Notes: a model not told the origin generated them from the letters alone. DNA of 64,000 nucleotides from Hathewaya histolytica (GCF_901482605.1 NZ_LR590481.1:620001-684000), one strand, 5' to 3'; shown: positions 17,292-25,991, counted from the first letter of the stretch. Program-made: numbers and translations.

Positions 17292-18047
17292 GTGAGTGTA
17301 TTAACAGAATATGCCCTTAGATCTAAGTTAAGAGGCGAAAATATAACAGAACTAGTAGTTGATAAAGGTACAATAATTACACCATCAGCTAAGCAATATC
17401 TACAAGATAAAAACATAAAACTTGTAGTAAAAGATTATAAAGCACCTGAAAATAATAATCAGAATATTCAACGTGAGGAAGAAAAAAAGTTTTTACCTAA
17501 GTATGAAGGCGTTCAAGGTGGGTTTTATGAATCTAAGCCTGAGTATATGACTCAACTTTATGGTAATAAACTTGTTTTAAAAGATCATAAAAAAATAGTT
17601 TTTAGAGGTAAAATAGATAGTCTAGAAGGAAAGATTCTTCAAACACAAGTTTTAGCTAAAAATTTAGGAAATAAAAAAGTACTATCTGAATTAGAAGAGG
17701 TACTAAAAGTCCTAAGAAATATAGCTAAGGCGGAAATACTTAATGAGAATTTAGGCGAGTTTTCTATATTAGGTATGAGTGAGGAAGAACTGAGGGAAAC
17801 TTCTCATAACCCTAAAAAATATTTAAATGTAGATCATTTATTCTATCCATCTTATGAAATAGGAGAAATGGCAGTAGCTTTAAATATTTTAAGAAGTGAA
17901 GTAAGAGAAGTTGAGGTAGCTGCAGTAAAGGCTTTTAAGAATGAAGAAAATGAAGTTACAAGATTAGATATATTACAATATCTAAACAGATTAAGTAGTT
18001 GTTTTTATGTAATGATGTTAAAGTGCATTGCAGCTAAAGGAAAATAG
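17292..18047 (+). CDS. eutT: Corrinoid adenosyltransferase EutT
   Basis: This 251-residue protein makes adenosylcobalamin from ATP and cobalamin for EutBC. A short N-terminal domain (3-46: LTEYALRSKLRGENITEL, then TIITPSAKQYL) precedes the helical adenosyltransferase body, which includes the KPEYMTQLYG and RGKIDSLEGKI segments. The H-x11-CC-x2-C metal motif of the Salmonella enzyme is not present: the only Cys residues are in the last 20 positions. Metal-independent EutT enzymes are known in Firmicutes. GTG 17292 (or GTG 17283) is preferred because AAAGGG lies just upstream; a longer open frame would start inside the hairpin. Confidence 0.88.
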   Translation: MSVLTEYALRSKLRGENITELVVDKGTIITPSAKQYLQDKNIKLVVKDYKAPENNNQNIQREEEKKFLPKYEGVQGGFYESKPEYMTQLYGNKLVLKDHKKIVFRGKIDSLEGKILQTQVLAKNLGNKKVLSELEEVLKVLRNIAKAEILNENLGEFSILGMSEEELRETSHNPKKYLNVDHLFYPSYEIGEMAVALNILRSEVREVEVAAVKAFKNEENEVTRLDILQYLNRLSSCFYVMMLKCIAAKGK

Positions 18048-18058
18048 AGGTGAATTCC

Positions 18059-18709
18059 ATGAATACATTAGACCAAAAATTAGAATTAATAGTTGAAGAA
18101 GTAGTAAAGAAATTACAAGATGTAACTTTAAAAAAAGATGAAGATACTATCTTAGTAGAAGCATCAGGACGTCACGTGCACTTATCTCAAGAAGATGTTG
18201 AATATTTATTTGGTAAAGGACACCAATTACAAAAAAAGAAGGATTTATCTCAACCAGGTCAATATGCATGTGAAGAAAGAGTAACATTAATTGGGCCTAG
18301 AGGCATGATTCAAAACGTAGCAGTTTTAGGACCAGCAAGAGGTAAAACACAAGTAGAACTTTCAAAGAGTGATACAGTTATTTTAGGTGCAAAGGTTCCA
18401 GTTAGAATGTCAGGTGATACAAAAGGTAGTTCACCAATTGTAATAGCTACAGATAAAGCTGTTTTAAGACTTGAAGAAGGTGCTATTGCAGCAAAAAGAC
18501 ATATACACATTACACCTGAAGATGCAAAAAAATTCAATGTTGAAGATAAAGAAGTAGTTAAATTAAAGGTTGAAGGCGAAAGAGCATTAATCTTTGATGA
18601 AGTTGTAATAAGAGTAAGTGAAAACTACAGTACAGCAGCACATATAGATTTCGATGAGGCAAATGCGTGTGGATTTGTAAATGGAACCCGTGGAAGAATA
18701 ATTAAATAG
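18059..18709 (+). CDS. PduL-type phosphate acetyltransferase (EutD role)
   Basis: This 216-residue enzyme moves acetyl from CoA to phosphate, regenerating CoA inside the compartment. It is of the PduL fold, not the Pta fold. Paired zinc-binding motifs are SGRHVHLSQEDVEYL (about residue 40) and AKRHIHITPEDAKKF (about 145), and GPRGMIQNVAVLGPARG is typical of PduL. The N-terminal helix TLDQKLELIVEEVVKKLQ is a candidate encapsulation peptide. ATG 18059 has AGAGGTG 6 bases upstream; GTG 18050 overlaps that site. It is 11 bp after eutT. Confidence 0.93.
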   Translation: MNTLDQKLELIVEEVVKKLQDVTLKKDEDTILVEASGRHVHLSQEDVEYLFGKGHQLQKKKDLSQPGQYACEERVTLIGPRGMIQNVAVLGPARGKTQVELSKSDTVILGAKVPVRMSGDTKGSSPIVIATDKAVLRLEEGAIAAKRHIHITPEDAKKFNVEDKEVVKLKVEGERALIFDEVVIRVSENYSTAAHIDFDEANACGFVNGTRGRIIK

Positions 18710-18722
18710 AAGGGGTTTTAAA

Positions 18723-19547
18723 ATGAAAGACTTTAAAAAAATAGACAATTTTATAAAGGCAGTAGAAGATACTATTAAAAAGCCTAGAAAAGTAAAGTCT
18801 AGTGATGAACTTTTCGTTGGAGTAGACTTAGGTACTGCTTATATTGTAATTGTTGTTTTAGATAAGGATAAAAATCCAGTAGCTTGCGAAATGCAATTTG
18901 CTCAAGTTGTAAGAGACGGACTCGTTGTAGATTTTATTGGAGCAACAAATATAGTAAGACAATTAAAGAAAAAAATTGAAGAAAAGTTAGGAAGAGAACT
19001 TACAAAAGCAGCTATTGCCGTACCACCAGGCACAGGAGAAAGAGATATTGCAACTCATAAATATGTAATTGAAGGTGCAGGTATGGAAGTTACTTCTGTT
19101 TTAGATGAACCTACAGCAGCAAATGCAGTCTTAAATGTAGAGAATGGAGTAGTTGTTGACGTAGGTGGAGGAACAACAGGGCTATCTATCTTCAAGGATG
19201 GAGAAGTTATATATACAGCTGATGAAGCTACAGGTGGTACACAATTATCACTAGTAGTAGCTGGAGCTTACAAAATTCCTTTTGAAGAAGCTGAAGATAG
19301 AAAAAAAGATAAAAAATACTATAACGAAATATTTACTATAGTAACTCCGGTAATTCAGAAGGTAGCTAGAATAGTTAGTGATAACATAAAAGATTTTGAT
19401 GTAGATACTATCTATCTTGTAGGAGGAACCTGTTGTCTTAAAGATTTTGAAAGAATAATTCAGAAGGAAACAGGAATTACAACATTAAAACCTTCAAATC
19501 CTTTCTTAGTAACTCCTTTGGGAATTGCAATAAATTGCTGTGAATAA
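18723..19547 (+). CDS. eutJ: EutJ, Hsp70/actin-like chaperone-type ATPase
   Basis: This 274-residue member of the actin/Hsp70 ATPase superfamily has a phosphate-1 motif VGVDLGTAYIVIVVLD (near 29-44), a phosphate-2 motif VVVDVGGGTTGLSIF (near 141-155) and an adenosine motif YLVGGTCCLKDF. There is no substrate-binding domain. EutJ is conserved in eut operons with an unproven role, possibly in assembly or reactivation. It is tightly spaced between pduL and the uncharacterised gene. Confidence 0.92.
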   Translation: MKDFKKIDNFIKAVEDTIKKPRKVKSSDELFVGVDLGTAYIVIVVLDKDKNPVACEMQFAQVVRDGLVVDFIGATNIVRQLKKKIEEKLGRELTKAAIAVPPGTGERDIATHKYVIEGAGMEVTSVLDEPTAANAVLNVENGVVVDVGGGTTGLSIFKDGEVIYTADEATGGTQLSLVVAGAYKIPFEEAEDRKKDKKYYNEIFTIVTPVIQKVARIVSDNIKDFDVDTIYLVGGTCCLKDFERIIQKETGITTLKPSNPFLVTPLGIAINCCE

Positions 19548-19559
19548 GGAGAGATATAT

Positions 19560-20294
19560 ATGAACTTTGATAAGTTAGTAGAACTCATTACTTCAGAAGT
19601 AATGAAAAAGTTAAATCAAGCTAACATAAGGCTTGAAAAAGTTCAAGAAAAAAAGCTTTTGTTTTTAGGAAATAGAGAAAATGAAGCTTATAAATTATAT
19701 GAAGATGATTTAAAAGCTTTTGGATATAAAGTTATGACTCTAGAAGATAATGAAGATATTAAATCTTATGATGTAGTTTTAATGCCTTCTTTAAATATAA
19801 AAGAGCTAAGTAATTTAGCCTTAGGTCTTCCAAATGGTATTAATGAAGAAAATGTAATTAATGCCCTAATGAATGGAATTCCAGTATATGTACAAGAGGA
19901 AAATGTTGAATATAAGAATTATTCAAATACTGCAAATAAGGTCTTCTTTAAAATGTATCTAGAGTATGAAAACAAATTAAAAGATTTTGGAATTAATATA
20001 GATAATACACAAAATATATTAAATTCCCTAAAAGATGAAAAGAACAAAAAGAAAAATCCTCAAATTAACAGTGTAGATAAAGGTATAGAAAAGCCTGTAG
20101 AAGAAAAAAATACAAATGAACAAAAGAAAAATGCTTATGAAATAAGCAATAAAACTTTAGTTTCAGAAAAAGAAATTAGAAGTTTATATAGAGAAGGTAT
20201 AAGAACAATTATTATACCTAAAAAGGTGTTAATTACACCACTTGCAAAAGACTTTGCAAGAATCAATCATGTAGAAATTATACGTGAAAAATAG
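19560..20294 (+). CDS. Uncharacterised eut-operon protein with encapsulation-like helix and EutT-like terminal domain
   Basis: I recognise this only as a type of protein seen in Firmicute eut operons; no reaction is known to me. Visible parts of the 244 residues: an N-terminal amphipathic helix NFDKLVELITSEVMKKLNQ that fits an encapsulation peptide; an alpha/beta middle (KKLLFLGNRE near 32, SYDVVLMPSLN near 75, GIPVYVQEENVEY near 115) resembling flavoprotein-like or PduM-like folds; a charged linker (about 160-198); and a C-terminal segment (200-244) with VSEKEIRSLYREGIRTIIIP and KKVLITPLAKDFARI, which parallels the N-terminus of EutT in the same operon. It follows eutJ by 12 bp. Confidence 0.75.
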   Translation: MNFDKLVELITSEVMKKLNQANIRLEKVQEKKLLFLGNRENEAYKLYEDDLKAFGYKVMTLEDNEDIKSYDVVLMPSLNIKELSNLALGLPNGINEENVINALMNGIPVYVQEENVEYKNYSNTANKVFFKMYLEYENKLKDFGINIDNTQNILNSLKDEKNKKKNPQINSVDKGIEKPVEEKNTNEQKKNAYEISNKTLVSEKEIRSLYREGIRTIIIPKKVLITPLAKDFARINHVEIIREK

Positions 20295-20315
20295 ATTGAG
20301 CGAGGATTAATAATT

Positions 20316-20588
20316 ATGATAATAGGTGAAGTAATAGGTAATGTATGGGCTACTAGAAAAGATGAAAAGTTAAATGGTTTAAAGCTTTTGGTAGTTAATC
20401 CTATTAACTTTGGATCGACTAAAAAGTCGGCTTCTACTATGGTAGCAGCAGATAGTGTAGGTGCTGGTATTGGAGATAAAGTTTTAATAGTAAAAGGTAG
20501 TTCAGCTAGAATGTCCAATAGTGGAGAAAGAGTACCTGTAGATGCCACTATAGTAGGTATCATAGATTCTCTAGAAATTAACGAATAA
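20316..20588 (+). CDS. eutN: Pentameric vertex protein EutN
   Basis: This 90-residue EutN/CcmL-family protein caps the icosahedral vertices of the shell. Conserved segments are IIGEVIGNVWATRKDEKLNG, VAADSVGAGIGDKVLIVKGSSAR and a final VDATIVGIIDSLEI. It lies 21 bp after the uncharacterised gene and 13 bp before the tandem-BMC gene. Confidence 0.95.
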   Translation: MIIGEVIGNVWATRKDEKLNGLKLLVVNPINFGSTKKSASTMVAADSVGAGIGDKVLIVKGSSARMSNSGERVPVDATIVGIIDSLEINE

Positions 20589-20601
20589 AAGAGGTTTTAT
20601 T

Positions 20602-21138
20602 ATGAGAGCATTAGGTATTGTAGAACTAAATAGTATAGCTAAAGGAATAGAGCTTACTGATATAATGTTAAAATCTTCAGAAGTAGAAATTATATATTCA
20701 AAGCATACATGTCCTGGAAAATATTTAATTATAGTTAAAGGCGATGTATCTGCTATTGAAGAGGCAGTAAATAATTCTTTAAAAGAAGGAGAAAAGAATA
20801 TTATAGGTAGCTTTATTTTACCTAATGCGCATGAACAGTTAATAAATGGAATAAATAAGAAGTTTAAAATTGATGTAAAAGCTATAGGAGTAATGGAGTT
20901 TACTTCTATAGCTTCTGGAATCATAGCTTTGGATAAAGCATTAAAATATGGACAAATTAATCTAGTCCGCTTTACCCTAGGAAATTTAATTGGTGGAAAG
21001 TGCTATTTTATTGTTACAGGCCTATTAAGTGATGTAGAAGAATCTATTAAGTGGGCAGAAAACTCCATAGATAGTAAAAAAGTAGTTAATAAATTAGTAA
21101 TACCATCACCGGATTCAGAACTTATAAATTGTTTATAA
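20602..21138 (+). CDS. Tandem-BMC trimeric shell protein, PduT-like, with putative pore Fe-S Cys
   Basis: This 178-residue protein has two non-permuted BMC domains (1-90 and about 93-178). The first has SKHTCPGKYLIIVKGDVSAI, which matches PduT, where the equivalent Cys38 from three subunits holds one [4Fe-4S] cluster in the central pore. Here it is Cys37. The second has IGGKCYFIVTGLLSDVEESI, also PduT-like. It is expected to pass electrons across the shell or let clusters in. Cluster binding is inferred from the motif. Confidence 0.85.
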   Translation: MRALGIVELNSIAKGIELTDIMLKSSEVEIIYSKHTCPGKYLIIVKGDVSAIEEAVNNSLKEGEKNIIGSFILPNAHEQLINGINKKFKIDVKAIGVMEFTSIASGIIALDKALKYGQINLVRFTLGNLIGGKCYFIVTGLLSDVEESIKWAENSIDSKKVVNKLVIPSPDSELINCL

Positions 21139-21188
21139 TTTTAAATTACATAAAATAAAATAAAATAAAAGAAAGAAGGGAATAAGCA

Positions 21189-22274
21189 ATGGGAATCAAC
21201 GAAGTTATAATGTATATTATGGTAGCCTTCATGATATTAGGTGCCATAGACAAAATTATAGGTAACAAATTTGGTCTAGGCGAGCAATTTGAAGAAGGTT
21301 TCATGGCTATGGGTGCTTTAACACTTGCCATGGTTGGAGTTGTTTCTTTAGCTCCAGTATTAGCTAAAGTTTTACAACCAGTAGTAGTTCCAGTATTTAA
21401 AGCATTAGGAGCAGACCCATCAATGTTTGCAACAACATTACTTGCATGTGACATGGGTGGTTATCCTCTAGCAAAAGAAATGGCTTTAAACCCACAAGTT
21501 GGTGAGTTTGCAGGATTAATATTAGGTTCAATGATGGGACCTACAATAGTTTTCACAATTCCAGTAGCATTAGGTATCATAAAGAAAGAAGATCATCCTT
21601 TCTTAGCAAAAGGTGTATTAGCAGGTATTATAACAATTCCAGTAGGATGTTTTATAGGTGGATTAATAGCAGGTTTACCAGTACTAGTTGTACTTAAAAA
21701 TTTAGTTCCAATAATAATAGTTGCATTGTTATTAGCAATTGGATTATGGAAAATACCAGAAAAGATGATAAAAGGATTTACTGTATTCGGTAAATTTGTA
21801 ACCGCAGTAATCACAATTGGACTTGCAGCAATCATAATTGAAACTTTAACAGGTATAGTAGTTATTCCAGGTATGGCTCCAATTTCAGAAGGTATAAATA
21901 TAGTAGGAAGTATTGCTATAGTATTAGCTGGTGCTTACCCATTAGTTTTTGTTATAACAAAAGTATTCTCAAAACCATTAATGAAAGTTGGTTCTTTATT
22001 AGGAATAGGAGATGTAGCTGCAGCTGGTATGATAGCTACACTAGCTAACAATATTCCAATGTTCGGAATGATGAAAGATATGGACGAAAGAGGAAAAGTA
22101 ATTAACGTTGCTTTTGCTGTAAGTGCAGCTTTCGTATTCGGAGATCACTTAGGATTTGCAGCTGGTGTTAATAAAAATATGTTAACAGCTATGATCATAG
22201 GTAAATTAGTAGGTGGTATTACAGCTGTAATAGTAGCTTCAATACTAACTCCAAAAAAAGCAGTTCAAAAATAA
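21189..22274 (+). CDS. eutH: Ethanolamine permease EutH
   Basis: This 361-residue integral membrane protein has about 10-11 helices and EutH signatures (NEVIMYIMVAFMILGAIDKI; ACDMGGYPLAKEMA; MMGPTIVFTIPVALG; GDHLGFAAGVNKNM). It carries protonated ethanolamine across the cell membrane, which matters when external amine is scarce. A strong AGAAGGG site lies before the ATG. Confidence 0.94.
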   Translation: MGINEVIMYIMVAFMILGAIDKIIGNKFGLGEQFEEGFMAMGALTLAMVGVVSLAPVLAKVLQPVVVPVFKALGADPSMFATTLLACDMGGYPLAKEMALNPQVGEFAGLILGSMMGPTIVFTIPVALGIIKKEDHPFLAKGVLAGIITIPVGCFIGGLIAGLPVLVVLKNLVPIIIVALLLAIGLWKIPEKMIKGFTVFGKFVTAVITIGLAAIIIETLTGIVVIPGMAPISEGINIVGSIAIVLAGAYPLVFVITKVFSKPLMKVGSLLGIGDVAAAGMIATLANNIPMFGMMKDMDERGKVINVAFAVSAAFVFGDHLGFAAGVNKNMLTAMIIGKLVGGITAVIVASILTPKKAVQK

Positions 22275-22294
22275 TTAATAGTGAATAAACATAG

Positions 22295-22314
22295 AGCACT
22301 TAAAACTAAGTGCT
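22295..22314 (+). other. Hairpin between eutH and eutQ
   Basis: AGCACTTA pairs with TAAGTGCT around an AAAC loop. The 3' side is T-poor (TTATGATT), so at most it is a weak attenuator lowering eutQ expression. Confidence 0.4.
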
Positions 22315-22363
22315 TTATGATTAATAAAATTATTTTAAATTTTCTTAAAAAGGAGAGAATAAA

Positions 22364-22831
22364 ATGGAGAACATAGATGCAAAGGTTATAGAAGAGATAG
22401 TAAGAAAGATTATAACAGAGCAAATTTCAGGAGGAGCAAACAGCTGTCCAACATGTGATTTTGAGAAACATGTAGATAAGAGCGGAATATTATCTGTTAA
22501 ATTAGATACAGTAAAACCTGAAAAATTTGACACAGGTAAAGAAGGAGACAAAGTACTTCTTAAAGATGTAGTTACTTTAGAAGAAAGTCCAAGATTAGGC
22601 TGTGGAGTTATGGAAATGGAAGAAACAAGCTTTGCATGGACTTTAAAGTATGATGAAGTAGATTATATAATCGATGGAACTTTAGAAATAGATATCGATG
22701 GAAGAAAAGTTGTAGCAAACAAAGGCGAAATAATATTTATACCAAAGAATTCATCAATCCACTTTACAGTTCCTAAATATGCTAGATTTATGTATGTAAC
22801 ATATCCAGCAGACTGGGCAGAACAAGCATAA
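22364..22831 (+). CDS. eutQ: EutQ cupin protein
   Basis: This 155-residue protein has an N-terminal amphipathic helix ENIDAKVIEEIVRKIITEQI (candidate encapsulation peptide), a short linker with Cys-x2-Cys (SCPTC near 27-31) and a cupin core (EMEETSFAWTLKYDEVDYII, then GEIIFIPKNSSIHFTVP). E. coli EutQ is longer (about 233); this is a compact form. An acetate kinase activity has been reported for EutQ. It is the last gene of the locus, before a terminator. Confidence 0.92.
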   Translation: MENIDAKVIEEIVRKIITEQISGGANSCPTCDFEKHVDKSGILSVKLDTVKPEKFDTGKEGDKVLLKDVVTLEESPRLGCGVMEMEETSFAWTLKYDEVDYIIDGTLEIDIDGRKVVANKGEIIFIPKNSSIHFTVPKYARFMYVTYPADWAEQA

Positions 22832-22841
22832 TACTTTATGT

Positions 22842-22885
22842 AAAAGCCTCCTTATTGGTTTTAAATAACCTTTAAGGAGGCTTTA
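22842..22885 (+). terminator. Terminator of the eut operon
   Basis: A 13-bp stem (TAAAGCCTCCTTA-type arm at 22842-22854 with 22873-22885), with a secondary GGTT/AACC stem in the loop. The tail is T-rich but interrupted. Confidence 0.7.
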
Positions 22886-22977
22886 TGCTTTAATTTATCT
22901 TTTAAGTGGGATTTATAATAAATCTGTAAATTAATAAAATAATGAATTATTATAAGATAACAAAGACTTATTTCATG

Positions 22978-22986
22978 TGATATAAT
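22978..22986 (+). promoter_or_regulatory. Extended -10 promoter for HAD phosphatase
   Basis: TGATATAAT is an extended -10 (TG-n-TATAAT). It is preceded by TTTCATG, a motif nearly repeated before the exonuclease gene at 25317. Confidence 0.55.
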
Positions 22987-23036
22987 ATTTTTGAATTAAC
23001 TATATGAAATCACAAAAGTAGAGGAGAAATTAAGAT

Positions 23037-23843
23037 ATGTACAAATTATTAGCGCTAGATTTAGATGGTACATTACTTCTAAATGATGGCACTATTTCAA
23101 AAGAAAATATTGATAATATAAAAAAAGCTAGAGATAAGGGCGTAAAAATAGTTTTAGCTACTGGAAGACCTATTGATGGAATCAAAAGATTTATAAAACA
23201 GCTAGACTTAATTACAGAAGAAGATTATACAGTTACATACAATGGGGCTTTAGTTCAAAATAATTTAACAGAAGAAGTTTTGTTTGAAAAACCATTAAGT
23301 ATGAAAGACTATAGAGAACTATATGATTTAAGTAAAGGACTAAAAGTAAATATACATGCACTAACAGATCAAATTGTTTTAACACCTAAAATGAGTAAGT
23401 ATACTGCCCTTGAAGCAGAACTTAATAAAATAGAAATAGAAGAAATTCCTGTAAAAGACTTGCCGGAAGATACAAACATAGTAAAGATAATGTTTATAGA
23501 TGAGCCAGAACATTTAAATAAAGTAATAGCAAACATTCCTAAAAATATAGGTGAAAAATATACAATGGTACAAAGCGCGCCATTTTTCTTTGAATTTTTA
23601 CATAAAGAGGTAAATAAATGGACCGGTGTAAGTGCACTAGCTAAAAGATTGAATATAAAAAGAGAAGAGATTATATGTGTAGGAGATGCGGGAAACGACT
23701 ATCATATGATTAAAAATGCAGGGCTTGGAGTGGCTATGGAGAATGCCTTTGATGAGATAAAAGAATGTGCAAAGTATATAACAGATACAAATGAAGAACA
23801 TGGAGTAGCTAAAGTAATTAAGGAGTTTATCCTGGATAAATAA
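23037..23843 (+). CDS. Cof-type HAD hydrolase
   Basis: This 268-residue HAD-superfamily phosphatase has motif I LALDLDGTLL (nucleophile Asp near 8), motif II VLATGRP, a Lys in HKEVNKWTG and motif IV CVGDAGNDYHMI. The type IIB (Cof) cap lies between about 85 and 190. Substrates of this family are small sugar phosphates or phosphorylated cofactors; the specific one cannot be read from sequence. A GAGGAG site precedes the ATG. It is 27 bp before the MATE exporter, probably one transcript. Confidence 0.9.
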   Translation: MYKLLALDLDGTLLLNDGTISKENIDNIKKARDKGVKIVLATGRPIDGIKRFIKQLDLITEEDYTVTYNGALVQNNLTEEVLFEKPLSMKDYRELYDLSKGLKVNIHALTDQIVLTPKMSKYTALEAELNKIEIEEIPVKDLPEDTNIVKIMFIDEPEHLNKVIANIPKNIGEKYTMVQSAPFFFEFLHKEVNKWTGVSALAKRLNIKREEIICVGDAGNDYHMIKNAGLGVAMENAFDEIKECAKYITDTNEEHGVAKVIKEFILDK

Positions 23844-23870
23844 ATAAAAAACTAAAGAGGGGGATTTATA

Positions 23871-25250
23871 ATGTACAAAAAATTGGGGGATTTATTTCGA
23901 GATAGAGAGTTTTTTAGGGCTCTATTAAAAATCGCACTACCGATAACAATTCAAAACTTTATAGCATCTTCACTAAATATGGTAGATACTCTTATGATAG
24001 GAAAGGTTCAATCTTATAAGATAGAATCTTTAGCTGCTGTAGGTATTGCCAACCAATACTTCTTCTTTTTCAATCTTATTATATTTGGTATCTATAGTGG
24101 ATGCTGTATATTCATAGCCCAATATTGGGGAAAAGAAGATATTAAAAGTATTAGAAAAGTTTTAGGATTAAGCTTAATATCGGGATCCGTAATAGCTATC
24201 ATCTTTACTATAATGGCTTTAATAGCTCCTAATTTTATAATATCACTATTTAATAAGGATGCAAAAGTAATAGCTTTAGGTGTAGATTATTTAGAAATAG
24301 TTGTTATAAGTTATATATTTACTTCAATAAGTTTTGCCTTTAGCTTTGCATGTAGAAGTGTTAGACAGGCGAAGATACCTATGTTTGTAAGCGTAATAGC
24401 ACTTGTTGTTAATACTGTATTAAACTATGCACTTATATTTGGAAAGTTTGGTATGCCTGTTATGGGAGTAAAAGGTGCAGCACTTGCTACTTTAATTTCT
24501 AGGGTAATAGAAACCTCTATCTTAATAATTCTTATATACAGTAAATCAGAGGTATTAAATGCAAAAATAAAAGAATTAATAGATTTAGATATGAAGTTTA
24601 TAAAAAATGTATATAAAACTATCTCACCAGTTATTATAAATGAGACTTTATGGGCATTAGGAATATTAATATATTCTATGGCTTATGGAGTTATAGGTAA
24701 AGAAGCAGTAGCAGCAGTTCAGATATGTAACACAGTTCAAAATCTATTTTACGTTGTAATAACGGGGATTTCCAATTCTTGTGCTATAATGATTGGAAAT
24801 ATTATAGGAGCTAATAATAAAGAAAAGGGTATAGATTATTCATATAAATTTTCTGTTATGGGTACAATAGTAGGATTATTCCTAGGAATAGCACTTATTG
24901 TATGTGCTCCTCCAATAGTTGGATTTTTCAATGTAGATAAATCTGTATATTCAGCTTCCATAAGTATACTTAATATTATGGGTGTAACCATGGCAATTAA
25001 AGTTTTCAATAGAGTATTGGTAGTAGGTATTTTAAGAGGAGGGGGAGATACTAAGTTCTCTATGTATTTAGAAGTGGGAACAGTATGGCTTGTAGGGGTA
25101 CCACTAGCACTACTTGGATCATATGTATTTAATGTTTCTTTAAATACCCTATTTATTCTTATTACCATGGAAGAAGTAGTGAAATTTTTTATTGGAGTAC
25201 CAAGAGTTGTATCAAAAAAATGGGTAAGAGATTTAGTAAATGTTAATTAG
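23871..25250 (+). CDS. MATE family efflux transporter
   Basis: The 459-residue protein has twelve predicted helices in two related halves: LLKIALPITIQNFIASSLNM at the N-terminus and FIKNVYKTISPVIINETLWA at the start of the second half, both MATE-typical. It should export organic cations or drugs using Na+ or H+. The ribosome site is GAGGGGG. Substrate unknown. Confidence 0.9.
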   Translation: MYKKLGDLFRDREFFRALLKIALPITIQNFIASSLNMVDTLMIGKVQSYKIESLAAVGIANQYFFFFNLIIFGIYSGCCIFIAQYWGKEDIKSIRKVLGLSLISGSVIAIIFTIMALIAPNFIISLFNKDAKVIALGVDYLEIVVISYIFTSISFAFSFACRSVRQAKIPMFVSVIALVVNTVLNYALIFGKFGMPVMGVKGAALATLISRVIETSILIILIYSKSEVLNAKIKELIDLDMKFIKNVYKTISPVIINETLWALGILIYSMAYGVIGKEAVAAVQICNTVQNLFYVVITGISNSCAIMIGNIIGANNKEKGIDYSYKFSVMGTIVGLFLGIALIVCAPPIVGFFNVDKSVYSASISILNIMGVTMAIKVFNRVLVVGILRGGGDTKFSMYLEVGTVWLVGVPLALLGSYVFNVSLNTLFILITMEEVVKFFIGVPRVVSKKWVRDLVNVN

Positions 25251-25303
25251 TCTAAATTATTAAAATAAATCTTACATTAAAATATGTAATGATATATGAG
25301 AAA

Positions 25304-25332
25304 TTGCATACATATGTTTCACGTGATATGAT
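25304..25332 (+). promoter_or_regulatory. Promoter for exonuclease/topB
   Basis: -35 TTGCAT (25304-25309), 17 bp, -10 TATGAT (25327-25332) with TG extension. The spacer holds the palindrome TCACGTGA. Confidence 0.6.
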
Positions 25333-25376
25333 TACTATAATATAGAAAATTAAATTTAATATAGAGGAGTGTCATA

Positions 25377-25991
25377 ATGAAAAGTATTTTCTTAGATACG
25401 GAAACTACTGGATTAAGACCAGGTCAAATAGCACAACTTACTTATATCGTAGAAGAAGATAAGCAACTTGTGGGTATAAAAAATTATTTTTTTCAAGTAG
25501 ATAGTATGGATATAGAAGCAGAAAAGGTTCATGGATTTAGCAGAGAAAAACTAGAAATTTTATCTGAAGGATTTACTTTTGGTGACCTTTCAGAAGAAAT
25601 ACAAGAAGACTTTTATGAGGGGATTATTATTGCTCATAATATAGGATTTGATAAGAAGTTTTTAGAAGCTGAATTTCAAAGGATTTTTGAACTTCCAGGC
25701 TATTCAAAAGAATTTTGTACAATGGAGTATTTTAGAAACATAGTAAAAATACCATCAAGAAATGGAATAGGATACAAAAATCCTAAATTAGAAGAGGTAG
25801 TTAATTATTATAATATAGATAAAGATTTGATTTTAGATAGAACAAAAATGCTATTTGGATGTGAAGATATAGGATTTCATGATGCAAGATATGATGTAAT
25901 GGCTATGTATATGAGTTGTTTAAAATCAAAGAATAGGGAAACAGTATGTTCACCATTTTGGAATGAACCTTTAGAAATCTTTAATAAATAG
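25377..25991 (+). CDS. DEDD 3'-5' exonuclease (DnaQ-like)
   Basis: This 204-residue exonuclease has ExoI FLDTETTGL (Asp and Glu at 6 and 8), ExoII IIAHNIGFDKKF near 87-98 and ExoIII HDARYDVMAM near 165-174. These are the metal ligands of the DnaQ superfamily. It lacks polymerase or other domains. It probably acts in DNA repair or RNA trimming; the pairing with topB, 11 bp downstream, favours DNA metabolism. Confidence 0.88.
   Translation: MKSIFLDTETTGLRPGQIAQLTYIVEEDKQLVGIKNYFFQVDSMDIEAEKVHGFSREKLEILSEGFTFGDLSEEIQEDFYEGIIIAHNIGFDKKFLEAEFQRIFELPGYSKEFCTMEYFRNIVKIPSRNGIGYKNPKLEEVVNYYNIDKDLILDRTKMLFGCEDIGFHDARYDVMAMYMSCLKSKNRETVCSPFWNEPLEIFNK

Noticed and set aside
5440-22364. Adenosylcobalamin riboswitch in the eut locus
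   Set aside because: Intergenic gaps contain only the EutV-type leaders and simple hairpins; no B12-box-like conserved core or large leader was seen.
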